Origin: a bacterium
Lineage (GTDB): Bacteria; Bdellovibrionota_B; Oligoflexia; Silvanigrellales; Silvanigrellaceae
Assembly: GCA_009918675.1 (NCBI GenBank)
Contig: RGDM01000021.1
Location: 1-49,260 of the forward strand
Direction: 5' to 3'
DNA: 49,260 nt
Shown: positions 33,346-43,692 of the stretch, one piece after another
How the letters are laid out: every line of letters starts with the position of its first letter
How positions within the stretch are numbered: position 1 is the stretch's first letter
Position numbers and translations under genes: made by a program
The notes under the pieces: generated by a model
Databases searched by the model: none
Told to the model about the DNA's origin: nothing
What the model saw: only the letters and a program-made list of their open reading frames with translations

Positions 33346-35928
33346 TCAGTGACGTATTGTTTCTTGCGGCTCAGTGAGTTGAGCCGATTTCAGAGTGGCC
33401 AACTCGCTGGCAGATTTGAGCTTGTCTTGAAGTTCGTCGCTTCCAACCCAAGCCAGTGCATGGAATAGAACTGAATCGACGTGGTCGACAGGGACGACGG
33501 TGAGTTGCTCCAAAACATTCTTTGGAATTTCATGAAGATCTTTTTCATTCTCGCGAGGAATGATGACCTTCTTGACTCCACCGCGATGCGCAGCAAGCAG
33601 CTTCTCCTTAAGTCCGCCAATCGGCAGAACGCGGCCACGGAGGGTGATTTCCCCGGTCATGGCAATGTCACGACTGACTGGACGCTTTGTGAGTGCACTG
33701 ACCAGAGCTGTCGCCATCGTGATTCCTGCACTTGGTCCATCTTTTGGAATTGCGCCTTCAGGGAAGTGCACATGGATGTCGATTTTTGAGTAAAAATCTT
33801 CATCGAGTCCGAGGAAAGCTGCGCGTGAGCGAACGTAGCTGAAGGCAGCCTGCGCTGACTCTTGCATGACGTCACCCAGTTTACCGGTAATTTTTAAATT
33901 GCCTTTGCCTGTGACAACAGAAACTTCAGTGATGAGCAAGTCGCCACCGACCTCGGTGTAGGCTAGGCCTTGGCAAACTCCGACTTCGTCGCGCAACCCT
34001 GTTTCATTGATACTGAAACGACGTGGTCCAAGGTTTTGCCGAATTGTTGCGTCATTTACAGGTGGCGTGTTGATGCCATCGAGCTTGATGATTTCAGTCG
34101 CCAAGCCGGCAGGCGTCGCGGTTTTTTCTGTTTGCGCATCCGCGTGAATGGTTGCTGCGGTTTGGGCAGCTTTTGCTGCCTTCTCAGTTTTGCCTATTTT
34201 CCCTGCCGCGTGGGCTGCAGAAGCTTCGGCCGTTTTCTCTTTCAGGAGTGCTCGAGCTATTTTTCGGCAGACGCTTGAAATTTCCCGCTCGAGATTACGC
34301 ACACCAGCTTCACGCGTGTAGTAACGAATGAGTTCTTCGAGGGCGGAGTCTTCAAACTTCAGCCCAGTTGCCTCGAGACCATTGGACTTTGCAGCCTTTG
34401 GCACAAGATGGCGTTGAGCGATGTTAACTTTCTCTTGTTCGGTATAGCCTCCCAACGATATGATTTCCATACGGTCGAGGAGAGGCTTGGGAACCGAGTG
34501 TAAATTGTTAGCAGTTGCTAGGAACAAAGTCTGCGACAGGTCATAGTCCATATCTAGATAATGGTCATTAAATGTCGAGTTTTGCTCTGGGTCGAGCACC
34601 TCAAGCATCGCGCTTGCTGGGTCACCACGGAAGTCGGAGCTCATTTTGTCAATTTCATCGAGAAGGATAACCGGGTTGCTTGTTCCGGCCTTCTTCAATG
34701 CGCCGATGATTTTGCCAGGCATCGCTCCAATGTAAGTGCGGCGGTGGCCACGAATTTCTGCTTCATCACGCACTCCACCCAAGGCAATACGGGCAAATTC
34801 GCGCCCGGTTGCGCGAGCAACACTGCGTGCCAAACTTGTTTTACCAACTCCTGGGGGCCCGACGAGACAGAGGATTGGACCTTTGAGTTTGTCGGACAAA
34901 CTTGTGACTGCAAGATATTCAAGAACGCGTTCTTTAACCTTATCGAGACCAAAATGGTCGGCTTCAAGAACCTCTTCACTGAATTTTGGATCGCGCAGAA
35001 GTGTACTGTACTCGCCCCAAGGCAAGCCAAGGACTGTATCGACGTAGTTGCGCACAACCGTCGCTTCGGCGCTCATTGGGCTCATGCCACGCAATTTTTT
35101 GAGTTCTTTCTTGAGACGATCACGAGCTTCATCGGAAAGCTTTTTAGATTTAATCTTGCTTTCGAGTTCAGCGATTTCAGTGCGGGCGTCGTCAAAATTG
35201 CCCAATTCTTTTTGAATCGCATTCATCTGCTCATTGAGATAGTACTCTTTCTGAGTCTTCTCCATTTGCCGTTTGACACGCGCACGAATCTTCTTCTCGA
35301 CACGGAGAATTTCAATTTCCGATTGGATGATGCCAAAAATCTCTTCGAGACGTTTGGCAGGATCGACTGTTTCGAGAATGCGTTGCTTGTCGGCAAGTTT
35401 CAAATTTGCCAATTGAACAACGAGGGTATCGGCCAATCGACTTTCATCTTCGATAGATGAGATCGAAAAGACCATTTCTGGTGGCACTTTCTTGTTGAGC
35501 TTCACATATGTGTCGAAGGCTGCTTTGACGGTGCGAACAAGAGCCTCGTTTTCCACGGCCTGACCAGGTGGTTCGGCGATTTCTGCAACTTCGACAACAA
35601 GAAGGTCAGAGCTTTCTACATAGCGGCTGACCTTGGCGCGTCGCTTACCTTCAACTAGGATTTTCACTGTTCCGTCGGGCAGACGTAAAAGTTGGAGAAT
35701 TTGTGCGATGGTTCCGAACTCGTAGATTTCATCTGGAGTTGGATCGTTGGTTTTGGATTTGCGTTGAGCCGCCAGGAAGATTTCGCGATTTCGCGACATC
35801 GCATCATCAAGTGCCTTGATGCTTTTCTCACGTCCGACAAAAAGCGGAACAACTGTGTGCGGAAACACAAGCAGTTCGCGCAGCGGAAGGAGTGGAAGTG
35901 TGCGGACGTTTGCTTTCTTCTCAGCCAT
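33346..35928 (-). CDS. lon: ATP-dependent protease Lon
   Basis: 860 residues. Domains in order: N-terminal LAN substrate domain ([28 protein letters not shown]), coiled coil ([13 protein letters not shown]), AAA ATPase with Walker [14 protein letters not shown] and Walker [11 protein letters not shown], and the Ser-Lys protease domain with [15 protein letters not shown] (catalytic Ser) and [18 protein letters not shown] (catalytic Lys). An extra Ala/Lys/Thr-rich stretch of ~50 residues (about 563-611) interrupts the linker between the ATPase and the protease; I know of no role for it. The start at 35928 has GGAGGATC upstream and matches the family N-terminus ([18 protein letters not shown]). 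It degrades damaged and regulatory proteins in the cytoplasm. The gene appears monocistronic, ending in the hairpin at 33274-33313. Confidence 0.96.
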   Translation of the reverse strand: MAEKKANVRTLPLLPLRELLVFPHTVVPLFVGREKSIKALDDAMSRNREIFLAAQRKSKTNDPTPDEIYEFGTIAQILQLLRLPDGTVKILVEGKRRAKVSRYVESSDLLVVEVAEIAEPPGQAVENEALVRTVKAAFDTYVKLNKKVPPEMVFSISSIEDESRLADTLVVQLANLKLADKQRILETVDPAKRLEEIFGIIQSEIEILRVEKKIRARVKRQMEKTQKEYYLNEQMNAIQKELGNFDDARTEIAELESKIKSKKLSDEARDRLKKELKKLRGMSPMSAEATVVRNYVDTVLGLPWGEYSTLLRDPKFSEEVLEADHFGLDKVKERVLEYLAVTSLSDKLKGPILCLVGPPGVGKTSLARSVARATGREFARIALGGVRDEAEIRGHRRTYIGAMPGKIIGALKKAGTSNPVILLDEIDKMSSDFRGDPASAMLEVLDPEQNSTFNDHYLDMDYDLSQTLFLATANNLHSVPKPLLDRMEIISLGGYTEQEKVNIAQRHLVPKAAKSNGLEATGLKFEDSALEELIRYYTREAGVRNLEREISSVCRKIARALLKEKTAEASAAHAAGKIGKTEKAAKAAQTAATIHADAQTEKTATPAGLATEIIKLDGINTPPVNDATIRQNLGPRRFSINETGLRDEVGVCQGLAYTEVGGDLLITEVSVVTGKGNLKITGKLGDVMQESAQAAFSYVRSRAAFLGLDEDFYSKIDIHVHFPEGAIPKDGPSAGITMATALVSALTKRPVSRDIAMTGEITLRGRVLPIGGLKEKLLAAHRGGVKKVIIPRENEKDLHEIPKNVLEQLTVVPVDHVDSVLFHALAWVGSDELQDKLKSASELATLKSAQLTEPQETIRH

Positions 35929-36022
35929 TGAGATCCTCCAAGGCAGGGCATCGTGCCACGGTCCTAACAAAGTGTAAGCAGCCTGAGACATTTAGCAATC
36001 GATTTTTCGAAGTAACCCCAAG

Positions 36023-37693
36023 TCAGTTTTCCGTTGCATCCAAAGTGGGCGAGTCCCAACCTGGAAGCTGTGTTTCAAACCGAGGCCACAAGCGAGCCAT
36101 CACCGATTGTCCGATGTCTTTTTGCTCAGACAACACTTCGGTCAGGGTTTGCGAAGACGTGAGTGGATGAAACAGCACTGCTCGAAATACGACGGTGTCA
36201 AAACCAGGCAAGACCGATTCTAGCGTCGTGCGAGAAACAAAACTCTTGCCATTTTGTCGTTGAATCTTTTGTATTTCGACGGTCGCTTCATTGAGCAATG
36301 CTGTTAATTGTTGCAGCGTTGAGTCCCTGGCACTTTCGCTTTTATTTTGCAGCATTGAGGCACGCAACGAATCAAGACGAGCTTTCCAGCGCGCGGGCAC
36401 ATAGCGCCACGTGACAATGTTACTTTTCACTTCGCTAGTGAGCTGAAAGGTTTGTGAAGTTTCGATGAGCTTGGCAAAGGTTTGTCCGAGCTGCAGCGAA
36501 TGTTCTACGAGCTGGCTGTAACCTTTGCGGCCGAGCGCCCAAAACGCAAACCACAGTTTGAAGGAATCGAATCTGCGGCTTCCTTCCAGACTTGTTCGCC
36601 CAAGATCTACGCTTCCTGCACGGATAATGTAGCGTGCGCTGTGGCGAAGCACATCAAGCGCAGATTCATCTTTAAAGAGCACCATGCCCTGGGCCATCGG
36701 AATTGAGAAAAGCTTATGGCCATCCATAACAACCGAGTCGGCAAGCTCGATTCCTTTGAGAAGTGTACGTCCTTGTTCACAAAGCAGGAGTGGGCCTCCC
36801 CAAGCGGCGTCGACGTGGAACCACGCTCCCGAGCGCTGAGCAAGAGCTGAAAGCGCCATAAAATCATCTGCGCTCCCCGTTTCGGTGCTGCCGGCGACAC
36901 CAACTATGACTAAAGGGAGAATGCCCTGTGCTTGGTGTTGTGTCAGAACTCGTTCAAGGGCTGCGATGTCGATCTGGTTTGTAAACGGAATGACTGGAAT
37001 CTCATGGACGGATTGTGTGCCAAAACCCAAAACAGAGGCTGCTTTTCGAATTGAGTAATGCACGCGTTTACTTGCGTAGATACCGACTTTTCTCTTGCCC
37101 ATCCGTTCCAGTGCTTCGAAAATACCCCAATCGCGGCAGCGCGGAATTTTCTTGTTGCGTGCGACAGCGAGTGCGGTCAGGTTACCCATCGTTCCGCCTC
37201 CTGTAACGTTGCCAAAGCAAAGCTCAGGCTTGTGCATTCTCGCTTTGTAGTAGTCTGAGTGTTTGTTGAAAATGAGACGATGGATCCAGGCGAGCAGTTG
37301 TCCCTCGACAAAGCTCCCCGACAGCGCAGTTTCAATTTTGACCACATTTTGATTCATGGCCGCAATCAAAAGCTCAAGACCCATGTGAAAGGTTGGTGTT
37401 GCGCCAGTCATGTGGCCGATATAGCGAGGGTCACTCACGTGTACGGAATGTTTTACAACCTTTTCAACGGATTGTTTAAGAGCTTTTTCGACCCCAAGAC
37501 CCAGCGCGGGAATTTCCACCTCGTGAAAGAGAGCCTCGAGGTCTGGGAGACTCAAATCACTATGGATTTTGTTGTTGCTTTCTTGTTTCAAAAACGACAG
37601 GGCGATTTCGAGACTGCGCTCAACGTGCTTGCGGATTTGAATTTCACTGTCTTGTTGGAAAAACAAGTCTCGCGTGGCATCCTTGGACGTCAT
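36023..37693 (-). CDS. Group II PLP-dependent decarboxylase (PanP/glutamate decarboxylase-like)
   Basis: 556 residues of the aromatic-L-amino-acid / glutamate decarboxylase family. Visible signatures: GHMTGATPTFHMGLELLIA, the cofactor-binding GNVTGGGTMGNLTALAVAR, HVDAAWGGPLLL with the PLP-contacting Asp, and the PLP lysine in VVMDGHKLFSIPMAQG. Size and layout resemble the Vibrio-type PanP enzymes, which make beta-alanine from aspartate, but glutamate or another amino acid is also possible. The start at 37693 follows AGGAAG with good spacing; the frame is open 43 codons further without support and would run into the ubiG start region. It is divergent from ubiG, 121 bases apart. No panC or panD is in the window to support the pantothenate role. 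Confidence 0.82.
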   Translation of the reverse strand: MTSKDATRDLFFQQDSEIQIRKHVERSLEIALSFLKQESNNKIHSDLSLPDLEALFHEVEIPALGLGVEKALKQSVEKVVKHSVHVSDPRYIGHMTGATPTFHMGLELLIAAMNQNVVKIETALSGSFVEGQLLAWIHRLIFNKHSDYYKARMHKPELCFGNVTGGGTMGNLTALAVARNKKIPRCRDWGIFEALERMGKRKVGIYASKRVHYSIRKAASVLGFGTQSVHEIPVIPFTNQIDIAALERVLTQHQAQGILPLVIVGVAGSTETGSADDFMALSALAQRSGAWFHVDAAWGGPLLLCEQGRTLLKGIELADSVVMDGHKLFSIPMAQGMVLFKDESALDVLRHSARYIIRAGSVDLGRTSLEGSRRFDSFKLWFAFWALGRKGYSQLVEHSLQLGQTFAKLIETSQTFQLTSEVKSNIVTWRYVPARWKARLDSLRASMLQNKSESARDSTLQQLTALLNEATVEIQKIQRQNGKSFVSRTTLESVLPGFDTVVFRAVLFHPLTSSQTLTEVLSEQKDIGQSVMARLWPRFETQLPGWDSPTLDATEN

Positions 37694-37814
37694 GGGGCTT
37701 CCTGTCTTTTTTGCTCTTTGCCGATCCAGTTGTTCGGCGGCAAATGCTTCTGCTGACAGGCTTATACTAGCTCTTTTGTTTTTGCCAATCCGATGAAATG
37801 GGTGGTCACTGACA

Positions 37815-38516
37815 ATGAACAATTTGCAGCAATACAGTGATTTGGCTTCGCAGTGGTGGGAATCTTCAAGTCCATTTCAAGACCTTTTGCACTTGAATCC
37901 AACACGCTTTGAGCTTTTTGATCGTTTTGTGTCCCGATGGATGGATAAACAAGTCTTAGACCTTGGATGTGGTGGAGGTTTCGTTGCAGAGGAGCTGGCG
38001 CGGCGCGGAGCTCAGGTTGTTGGAGTTGATCCTGCGGTGGCCCTTATTGAAGTGGCGAAGAAACACGCAGCGGCAAGTGATCTGTCTATCGAATATCGGG
38101 TTGGCAATGGCGAATTGATTCCGGCAGAGGATGCGAGTTTTGATGTGGCGTTTTGTGTTGACGTTCTTGAACACGTCGCGGATCTTGAAAAGGTGCTGAG
38201 AGAAGTCCACAGAGTTCTTAAGCCTGGCGGTCTTTTTCTCTACGACACGATAAACAAAACCTCGTTTTCTTTTTTCTGGATGATCCTTGCATTGGAGTGG
38301 ATTTCTGGCCGAATTCCGCGCGGGACGCATGACTGGAGGAAGTTTATTCCTCCAGTCATAATGGCGGAAAAATTAACTAAAATTGGGTTCAATTCTTTGC
38401 AGCAAACGGGTGTTCGGATTCATTCATATAAGTTTAAGGGAATGAATCTTATTCCGCAGTTTTGTCTGAGCAGAAAGATGAACTGTGTGTACCTTGGTGT
38501 GGCGAAAAAGTTATGA
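37815..38516 (+). CDS. ubiG: UbiG-like O-methyltransferase
   Basis: 233-residue class I SAM methyltransferase. The SAM-binding motif is VLDLGCGGGFVAEELAR, with the acidic residue at GVDPA and later LEHVADLEKVLREVHRVLKPGG. Features specific to UbiG are present: LASQWWESSSPFQDLLHLNPTR at the N-terminus and GRIPRGTHDWRKFIPP near residue 170. UbiG carries out both O-methylation steps in ubiquinone synthesis. If correct, the cell uses ubiquinone, which would fit the Nuo genes downstream. Its stop overlaps the ATG of the next gene by 4 bases, starting a coupled trio ubiG-lipoprotein-tatD. Confidence 0.8.
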   Translation: MNNLQQYSDLASQWWESSSPFQDLLHLNPTRFELFDRFVSRWMDKQVLDLGCGGGFVAEELARRGAQVVGVDPAVALIEVAKKHAAASDLSIEYRVGNGELIPAEDASFDVAFCVDVLEHVADLEKVLREVHRVLKPGGLFLYDTINKTSFSFFWMILALEWISGRIPRGTHDWRKFIPPVIMAEKLTKIGFNSLQQTGVRIHSYKFKGMNLIPQFCLSRKMNCVYLGVAKKL

Positions 38517-40084
38517 GTCAATTGGAATCTGGGAAAGATGAACTCATTCGTTTTGTGAAGTCGGGCGTCATTCGTCTTCTTTTCTTCGTATTTCTTGCTT
38601 GTTTTCTTGTGACGGTCATTCTCGGGTGTGCATCGATTGGTGGCACTTCACAAGCGGTTAGTGTTGACTCTGACCCGCGCGGATTATTTGTCTCGGTGAA
38701 TGCTTCACCGGACAAAAATGATCCGCGGACTCCGTTCTCAGCCACGCTACCACGTTCTTCGAAATTGAAACTGAATTTTCACTTTGACGAGTTTGAAAAA
38801 ATAAAAACGGTTGATTGTCATTTTCGCTATGGAACTGTGTTGGGTGGAAATTTACCCTTCGCACTTTTCACCTTGAGTAACCCGTTATCGGCGGCTCTTT
38901 GGTACGGTTCCGCAATCGGTTTAGATGTTATCACCGGAGCCGGATTTGAATGTCCATTCCAAGTCAGTCACGACCTTGATGTGCCGGAAGCTCTTTCGAA
39001 TGAGATAGCTGAAAAATGCCCGTTGGTTTTATTGATGCCTCCTGAGACGGACGGGGATTTGAGTCTGAGCTCCGCTCTTTTAGAAGAAGCAAAAGCATTT
39101 GCAAAAAGAGCTAATCAGCAGAGTTGCATTGAGTTTGTTTCTCCTACAGTAGCTTCGGCTGCTTTGAAAAGATCGCGGCTTGCGAATGTTTCTGTGAAAG
39201 AAATTTTGAAGAACGATTTTGCTCGCAAGAGATCACAACTCCTCAGAGACAGTGAGGCGAATCTGGCTGTTGAAATGGAGGTTTCGAGTTCAACTGCAAA
39301 GACTGTCTTGGTTAAATTTAGTCTCTTCGATCTCTATGACGGAAGAGAAAAGGCTTCCTTCAAAAAGAGCTTTTCACGATCTGGATTCGAGAAACTAAAA
39401 GGCACTTGGGTGAGTCGTGTGCTGGGCCAATCTCTCAGCTTAATTCCAAACAGCATTGCATTTTTAAACTCTTATCCAACCCTGCAGCTGACTCCAGACG
39501 ACAGAACCACAAGTGAGCGGATTGGCGGTCGGTCCTCGCTGATGGGTTTGCTGAGTTTGACATCAGTCCAACATCCCGACCAATTCTCCGATTGGGATAC
39601 GTCATTCCAGTTTGGTCCAGAACTTTTCTTTGATGCGATCCGTCATCGCGTTGTCTTGAATTCCGACAATGCCCAAGATCCTGGAGATTCAAAGTCAGCG
39701 CTAAAAACCTCTATCGAACGCGAATTTCGTGGGTACGCGATGACGCTTCCGGTTGATGGTATTGTTTCTTTTCACACTCCGGCGGGCGCATTTCGCATTT
39801 TTGTCGGCTATGGGCCGGCATTGTATTTGTCAACTTCAAACACCTCTGAAAATCACGCAATTAAAATGTATGGCATTGGTCATTTTGGTTCCGATTGGGT
39901 TGCTTACATGAGCAGTCATTTATTTTTTCAATTGGGTCTGCATGCCTTTAACCGGGGGAAAGATAATTTCATTGAAAAGCAGGGGCAAATTGCGCTGGGG
40001 GGTTGGTTAACCACCACATTTGGAGTCGGATATTACATTCCAGGCACACAGGGATATGTTGAATCGTTGCTGGCGGGGCGATGA
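38513..40084 (+). CDS. Large lipoprotein of unknown function
   Basis: 523 residues. A strong hydrophobic segment (LLFFVFLACFLVTVILGC) ends in a convincing lipobox, ILGC, so the protein is expected to be lipid-anchored in the envelope. A VSVDSDPRGLFVSVN segment, like the PEGA-type beta modules of surface proteins, follows. A central region (VLLMPPETDGDLSLSSALLEEAKAF to a SNLAVEMEVS-type stretch) resembles periplasmic domains that bind envelope partners. The C-terminal ~180 residues have alternating strands (AFRIFVGYGPALYLS, ALGGWLTTTFGVGYYIPG) that may form a small outer-membrane-like barrel. I recognise no family. ATGA overlaps at both ends couple it to ubiG and tatD. Confidence 0.65.
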   Translation: MSQLESGKDELIRFVKSGVIRLLFFVFLACFLVTVILGCASIGGTSQAVSVDSDPRGLFVSVNASPDKNDPRTPFSATLPRSSKLKLNFHFDEFEKIKTVDCHFRYGTVLGGNLPFALFTLSNPLSAALWYGSAIGLDVITGAGFECPFQVSHDLDVPEALSNEIAEKCPLVLLMPPETDGDLSLSSALLEEAKAFAKRANQQSCIEFVSPTVASAALKRSRLANVSVKEILKNDFARKRSQLLRDSEANLAVEMEVSSSTAKTVLVKFSLFDLYDGREKASFKKSFSRSGFEKLKGTWVSRVLGQSLSLIPNSIAFLNSYPTLQLTPDDRTTSERIGGRSSLMGLLSLTSVQHPDQFSDWDTSFQFGPELFFDAIRHRVVLNSDNAQDPGDSKSALKTSIEREFRGYAMTLPVDGIVSFHTPAGAFRIFVGYGPALYLSTSNTSENHAIKMYGIGHFGSDWVAYMSSHLFFQLGLHAFNRGKDNFIEKQGQIALGGWLTTTFGVGYYIPGTQGYVESLLAGR

Positions 40085-41019
40085 CCATGTCTGCCGCAAA
40101 CCCCTCTTCTGTTCTCGTTGACTCCCATTGTCATGTCGATTCATTTTCACCATCTGACTGGGTATTGGTTGCGGCTAGAGCGCTTGCTGCCGACGTGCGA
40201 GGTTGCTTAAGCGCTGGTGTTTGGTGGGATGAGCTGCAAAAAATCCTCATGACACATCATTCTTGGATCATTTCGCGCGGATCGGCCAAGAAACACGGAT
40301 TCGAAGCTCTTTTTGCAGAAAAATCTGGTTTTCTTGTCTTTCCAAGCGTTGGGCTTCATCCAATGGAAGTGGCTAGGCGCTGGAGGACGCAGGAAGGGTG
40401 TTTTGATGAAGAAAAAGCCAATTCTGATATCGACAATTTTTTTTCTGTCGCGCGTCAATTTAAAGAATTTTTGTGGGCGATTGGCGAGACTGGTTATGAT
40501 GCCTCCCGTGAAGTGCGAGAGGGATGGCTGAACAAGGATGAACTCTTGCGTGCGCAAAGCTTGGCTTTTGATGCATGTGTTACTTTGTCCATGGAATTAA
40601 AGCTTCCGGTGATTGTGCACAGTCGTTCTGCTTGGGAGATAACCTGGAAAAAACTCGAACAGGTGAAAAAATTCGGAGTCGAACGGCTGATGATTCATTG
40701 TTATGGAGGGCCGAGCGCTGATCTGAAAAAGCTCTCCTCGGTTGGATATCTCGCAAGTTTCGGCGGCGTCATGACTTGGCCAGACGCTAAGAAAATGCGC
40801 GAATCGGTTCGCCAGTGTCCGAGCGATATTTTTCTGTTAGAAACAGACTCGCCCGATCTTTCTCCGGTCTTGGCTGATGGCCGGCGTCCGCATCGCAACG
40901 AACCCGCTTTTTTAAAAGACATTCTTCAGCGAACATGTGAACTGCGCGGTCAAAGCGCAGAAGAACTTATCGAATTAAATTTTTCCAACCTGGCTGGCTT
41001 TTTCTTTGGCAAGGATTGA
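40081..41019 (+). CDS. tatD: TatD-family metal-dependent hydrolase
   Basis: 312 residues of the TatD amidohydrolase superfamily. The metal ligands are all visible: DSHCHVD near the N-terminus, GLHPMEV, the Glu of GETGYDA, the His of PVIVHSRSAW, the His of LMIHCYGGPS and the Asp of LLETDSPDLSP. TatD proteins are 3'-5' DNA/RNA exonucleases or deoxyribonucleases taking part in repair and RNA turnover. It overlaps the lipoprotein stop by ATGA and converges with yciO, 16 bases between stops. Slightly longer than the usual ~260 residues, with extra residues between the second and third motifs. Which TatD subgroup it belongs to is not clear. Confidence 0.92.
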   Translation: MTMSAANPSSVLVDSHCHVDSFSPSDWVLVAARALAADVRGCLSAGVWWDELQKILMTHHSWIISRGSAKKHGFEALFAEKSGFLVFPSVGLHPMEVARRWRTQEGCFDEEKANSDIDNFFSVARQFKEFLWAIGETGYDASREVREGWLNKDELLRAQSLAFDACVTLSMELKLPVIVHSRSAWEITWKKLEQVKKFGVERLMIHCYGGPSADLKKLSSVGYLASFGGVMTWPDAKKMRESVRQCPSDIFLLETDSPDLSPVLADGRRPHRNEPAFLKDILQRTCELRGQSAEELIELNFSNLAGFFFGKD

Positions 41020-41035
41020 GCTTTCACAACTGAAT

Positions 41036-41710
41036 TCAGATTTCAATTGCTTTCAGAGGCCACCCACCATCACGAACAATCTCCAATTGTCCATCGATGC
41101 TCAGATCGAGAATTGTAGAGAATCGCATTGGCATGGGTTCTTCACTGCAAAGAATAAGACGAACGTGTCCTCGTGCGTGTGTGAGAATCCCTTCTGCCGA
41201 CGTCCACCATCGGTCGAGTGCTGGATCAAAGTTTTCGTCGGTGTAGCCCTCTTGAGCGAGTTCCTCAGCGTCGGTGACGCTTGTAATTAGGAGTGGCTCG
41301 TCGAGTTGTGCCATGAGGGCCTCGCTCAATGCGTTGCCGGTGATGCGCACGCCAACCGTAGAGCGAAAAGCTCCAGTGCTGTTCTTTGGGGTGTTGCGGT
41401 GCACAGGCAAGATGAGCGTGAACGGACCGGGTAAGATTCGATTCAGAATACGAAAGGCTGACGTTGAGAGTTGCGTGACTCCACTCACCTGCTTTGCGTC
41501 TTTACAGAGCAAACTAAATGGCTTTTGCCGCGGGTGAGCGTTTCGGAGTGAAAGAAGTTGCTCATGGGTGCTGCGCTGACTCGAGAGGCCAACAAAACAG
41601 TAGCCGGTTTCCGTGGGAACTGCGATCACTTCCCCTCTGGAAAGGGCAGCGAGAGCCAAGCCGATGTGTCGCTGATTCGGCGATTTTCCAAACGAGGAGA
41701 GAATTTCCAT
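41036..41710 (-). CDS. YciO-like Sua5/YrdC-family protein
   Basis: 224 residues of the YrdC fold, which binds double-stranded RNA and nucleotides. The order of motifs matches E. coli YciO better than TsaC: GEVIAVPTETGYCFVGLSS, then KPFSLLCKDAKQVS, GVRITGNALSEALMAQLDEPLLITS and, near the C-terminus, STILDLSIDG. The Sua5/TsaC members make threonylcarbamoyl-AMP for the t6A modification of tRNA; YciO proteins are a related branch with a weaker or uncertain role. The start at 41710 has GGAGCAGG upstream; a further ATG at 41734 has none. It faces away from nuoCD across a 249-base gap. Confidence 0.85.
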   Translation of the reverse strand: MEILSSFGKSPNQRHIGLALAALSRGEVIAVPTETGYCFVGLSSQRSTHEQLLSLRNAHPRQKPFSLLCKDAKQVSGVTQLSTSAFRILNRILPGPFTLILPVHRNTPKNSTGAFRSTVGVRITGNALSEALMAQLDEPLLITSVTDAEELAQEGYTDENFDPALDRWWTSAEGILTHARGHVRLILCSEEPMPMRFSTILDLSIDGQLEIVRDGGWPLKAIEI

Positions 41711-41760
41711 CGTACCTGCTCCATTCGTGGGCATTTTGTAATTTAGAGAATCACGCCGCT

Positions 41761-41789
41761 TTGACCTTGATGTTCTGGAGGATTATGCG
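41761..41789 (+). promoter_or_regulatory. Possible promoter for the nuo operon
   Basis: TTGACC (41761-41766), 17 bases, TATGCG (41784-41789). The -35 box is good and the -10 weak. A second pair, TTGACT (41863-41868) with TTGTAT 17 bases on, is similar in quality. Both lie in the 249-base gap between yciO and nuoCD, where the nuo genes need a promoter. The rest of this gap shows no gene I can support. Confidence 0.3.
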
Positions 41790-41959
41790 AACCTCATTGA
41801 GTCATGCACCGCGGCTGTCGTCAATTGTGATTCGTTCATCGACTCTTCGTTCGGGCGATGAGTTGACTTCTGTTCAGGGATGACTTTGTATGTGCATGTT
41901 TTTGTAAGGTTCTGCACAAACTGGAAACAGCCCGTCGAACGCACGGAGGCCCTGAGCCG

Positions 41960-43669
41960 ATGGATAACGCGAGCCCGTTTTACGCTGACATTCTCGCCAG
42001 CCTTAATTCAACACTTCCAGGACATCAGTTTCAGCTTGAAGAACGCGACGACAAGCGCCACGAGCAAACTCTGTTAGTCCCTAAAGACTGCATTTTGGGT
42101 GTCATGAATTCCCTCAAAACGAAGCATGGCTTTAACTTTATGCTGGATGTGTGCGGAGTTGATTACCCCGAGCGGGAAAAACGTTTTGATGTTGTTTATC
42201 ATCTACTCAACAAAGACTTAAACCGTCGGCTTCGCGTCAAGACTCAAGTGGGTGACGGCGAAGGAGTCGCATCGGTGGTCTCCGTTTGGGCTGGTGCAAA
42301 TTGGTTCGAACGAGAAGCGTTCGACATGTTCGGCATCAAATTCGTAGGTCATCCTGACCTGCGTCGTATTCTTTGCCATGAAGAGTTTGTTGGTCATCCG
42401 TTGCGTAAAGACTATCCGGCTGATCTCATTCAGCCCATGTCTGGCCTTCCGCTTGAACATACTTTTGAGCGCGACCGTGAACGTCTCATGAAAAAACATG
42501 ATGACGATCTGATGTGGTTGAACATTGGCCCAGCGCATCCCGCCACGCATGGAACATTGCGCTTTATGGCTGTTGTGGATGGCGGCGAGACGATCAAAGA
42601 ACTGGATTCTGAGATTGGTTACCTTCATCGTTGCTTTGAGAAGATGTGTGAATCACACAACTACAATCAGATTATTCCATACACAGATCGTCTGAACTAC
42701 TGCTCAGCGCCAATCAACAACAACGCATGGGCGGCGACAATAGAAAAGATGTTCGGTGTTCAGGTGCCTGCCAAGGCGACCATGATGCGCATGGTTCTCG
42801 ATGAGCTCTCTCGTATCATTGACCACTATGTTTGCATCGGTACGAATGCCGTTGACTTGGGAGCGCTCACGGGTTTCTTTTACATGTTCAACGAACGTGA
42901 AAAAGTTTATACCCTGTTTGAAAAACTTTGCGGCGCACGGCTGACAGTTTCGCTGACTCGCATTGGCGGTCTGGGTTTTGATCTTCCCACGGGCTGGATC
43001 CAGGATGCGAAAGAAGTGGTTGAGCAGATCGCCAAGACGCACGAGGAAATGGATAAGCTTCTGACCACGAACCGTATTTTTGTTCAACGCACGCGTGGTG
43101 CTGGTTCCATCGACCAAAAAACAGCAATTCAATTTGGGTTCACTGGTCCGTGCTTGCGTGCAACGGGTTACGAAATGGATCTTCGCAAGCAAGAACCCTA
43201 TTACTTCTATGATCAAGTTGAATTTGATGTACCAGTGGGCGTGAAGGGCGACACCTACGATCGCTATCTGGTTCGGATGGAAGAGGTTCGCCAAAGTATC
43301 CGAATCTTGCGCTGGTGCCTCAACAACATGCCAGAAGGTCCGATCGCAATCGACAACAAGGCCATCTCGCTCCCAAACAAGAAAGAAGTCTACGGCAACA
43401 TCGAAGGACTCATGAACCATTTCATGCTCATCATCAACGGAGTGCAACCGCCGGCTGGTGAAGTGTATCACGCGGTGGAAGGAGCAAATGGAGAACTTGG
43501 TTTCTACGTTGTGTCTGACGGCTCTGGAACACCTTATCGCGTGAAATGCCGGCCTCCGTGTTTTGCGCTGATGAGCGGATTTGCTCAGATGTGTGTCGGT
43601 GGACGATTGGCCGATGCAGTGGCTGCTCTTGGTTCAATCAATATTATTGCTGGTGAGCTCGACCGTTGA
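41960..43669 (+). CDS. nuoCD: NADH-quinone oxidoreductase subunit C/D fusion
   Basis: 569 residues joining NuoC (~1-180, with [39 protein letters not shown] and RKDYP) to NuoD (~183-569, with [49 protein letters not shown] and EGPIA). The fusion is known from E. coli and relatives. In complex I these subunits form part of the quinone-reduction module in the peripheral arm, close to the NuoB N2 cluster. It is first in the order nuoCD-E-F-G-I. GGAGG lies 10 bases before the ATG. The usual upstream genes nuoA and nuoB are absent; yciO lies there on the other strand. Confidence 0.96.
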   Translation: MDNASPFYADILASLNSTLPGHQFQLEERDDKRHEQTLLVPKDCILGVMNSLKTKHGFNFMLDVCGVDYPEREKRFDVVYHLLNKDLNRRLRVKTQVGDGEGVASVVSVWAGANWFEREAFDMFGIKFVGHPDLRRILCHEEFVGHPLRKDYPADLIQPMSGLPLEHTFERDRERLMKKHDDDLMWLNIGPAHPATHGTLRFMAVVDGGETIKELDSEIGYLHRCFEKMCESHNYNQIIPYTDRLNYCSAPINNNAWAATIEKMFGVQVPAKATMMRMVLDELSRIIDHYVCIGTNAVDLGALTGFFYMFNEREKVYTLFEKLCGARLTVSLTRIGGLGFDLPTGWIQDAKEVVEQIAKTHEEMDKLLTTNRIFVQRTRGAGSIDQKTAIQFGFTGPCLRATGYEMDLRKQEPYYFYDQVEFDVPVGVKGDTYDRYLVRMEEVRQSIRILRWCLNNMPEGPIAIDNKAISLPNKKEVYGNIEGLMNHFMLIINGVQPPAGEVYHAVEGANGELGFYVVSDGSGTPYRVKCRPPCFALMSGFAQMCVGGRLADAVAALGSINIIAGELDR

Positions 43670-43692
43670 AGTCGACCTTGGAGAATTGATTC

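Noticed and set aside
34561..35460. 299-codon open frame on the plus strand inside lon
   Set aside because: Antisense shadow of the conserved Lon ATPase region; composition rich in Phe/Cys/His typical of reverse frames.
41785..41883. Small 32-codon frame upstream of nuoCD with GGAGG before it
   Set aside because: Only 3 bases separate GGAGG from the ATG, the ATG overlaps the possible -10 box, and the peptide looks like no known leader.
42704..43471. 255-codon open frame opposite nuoCD
   Set aside because: Antisense shadow of NuoD; no motif or start signal.
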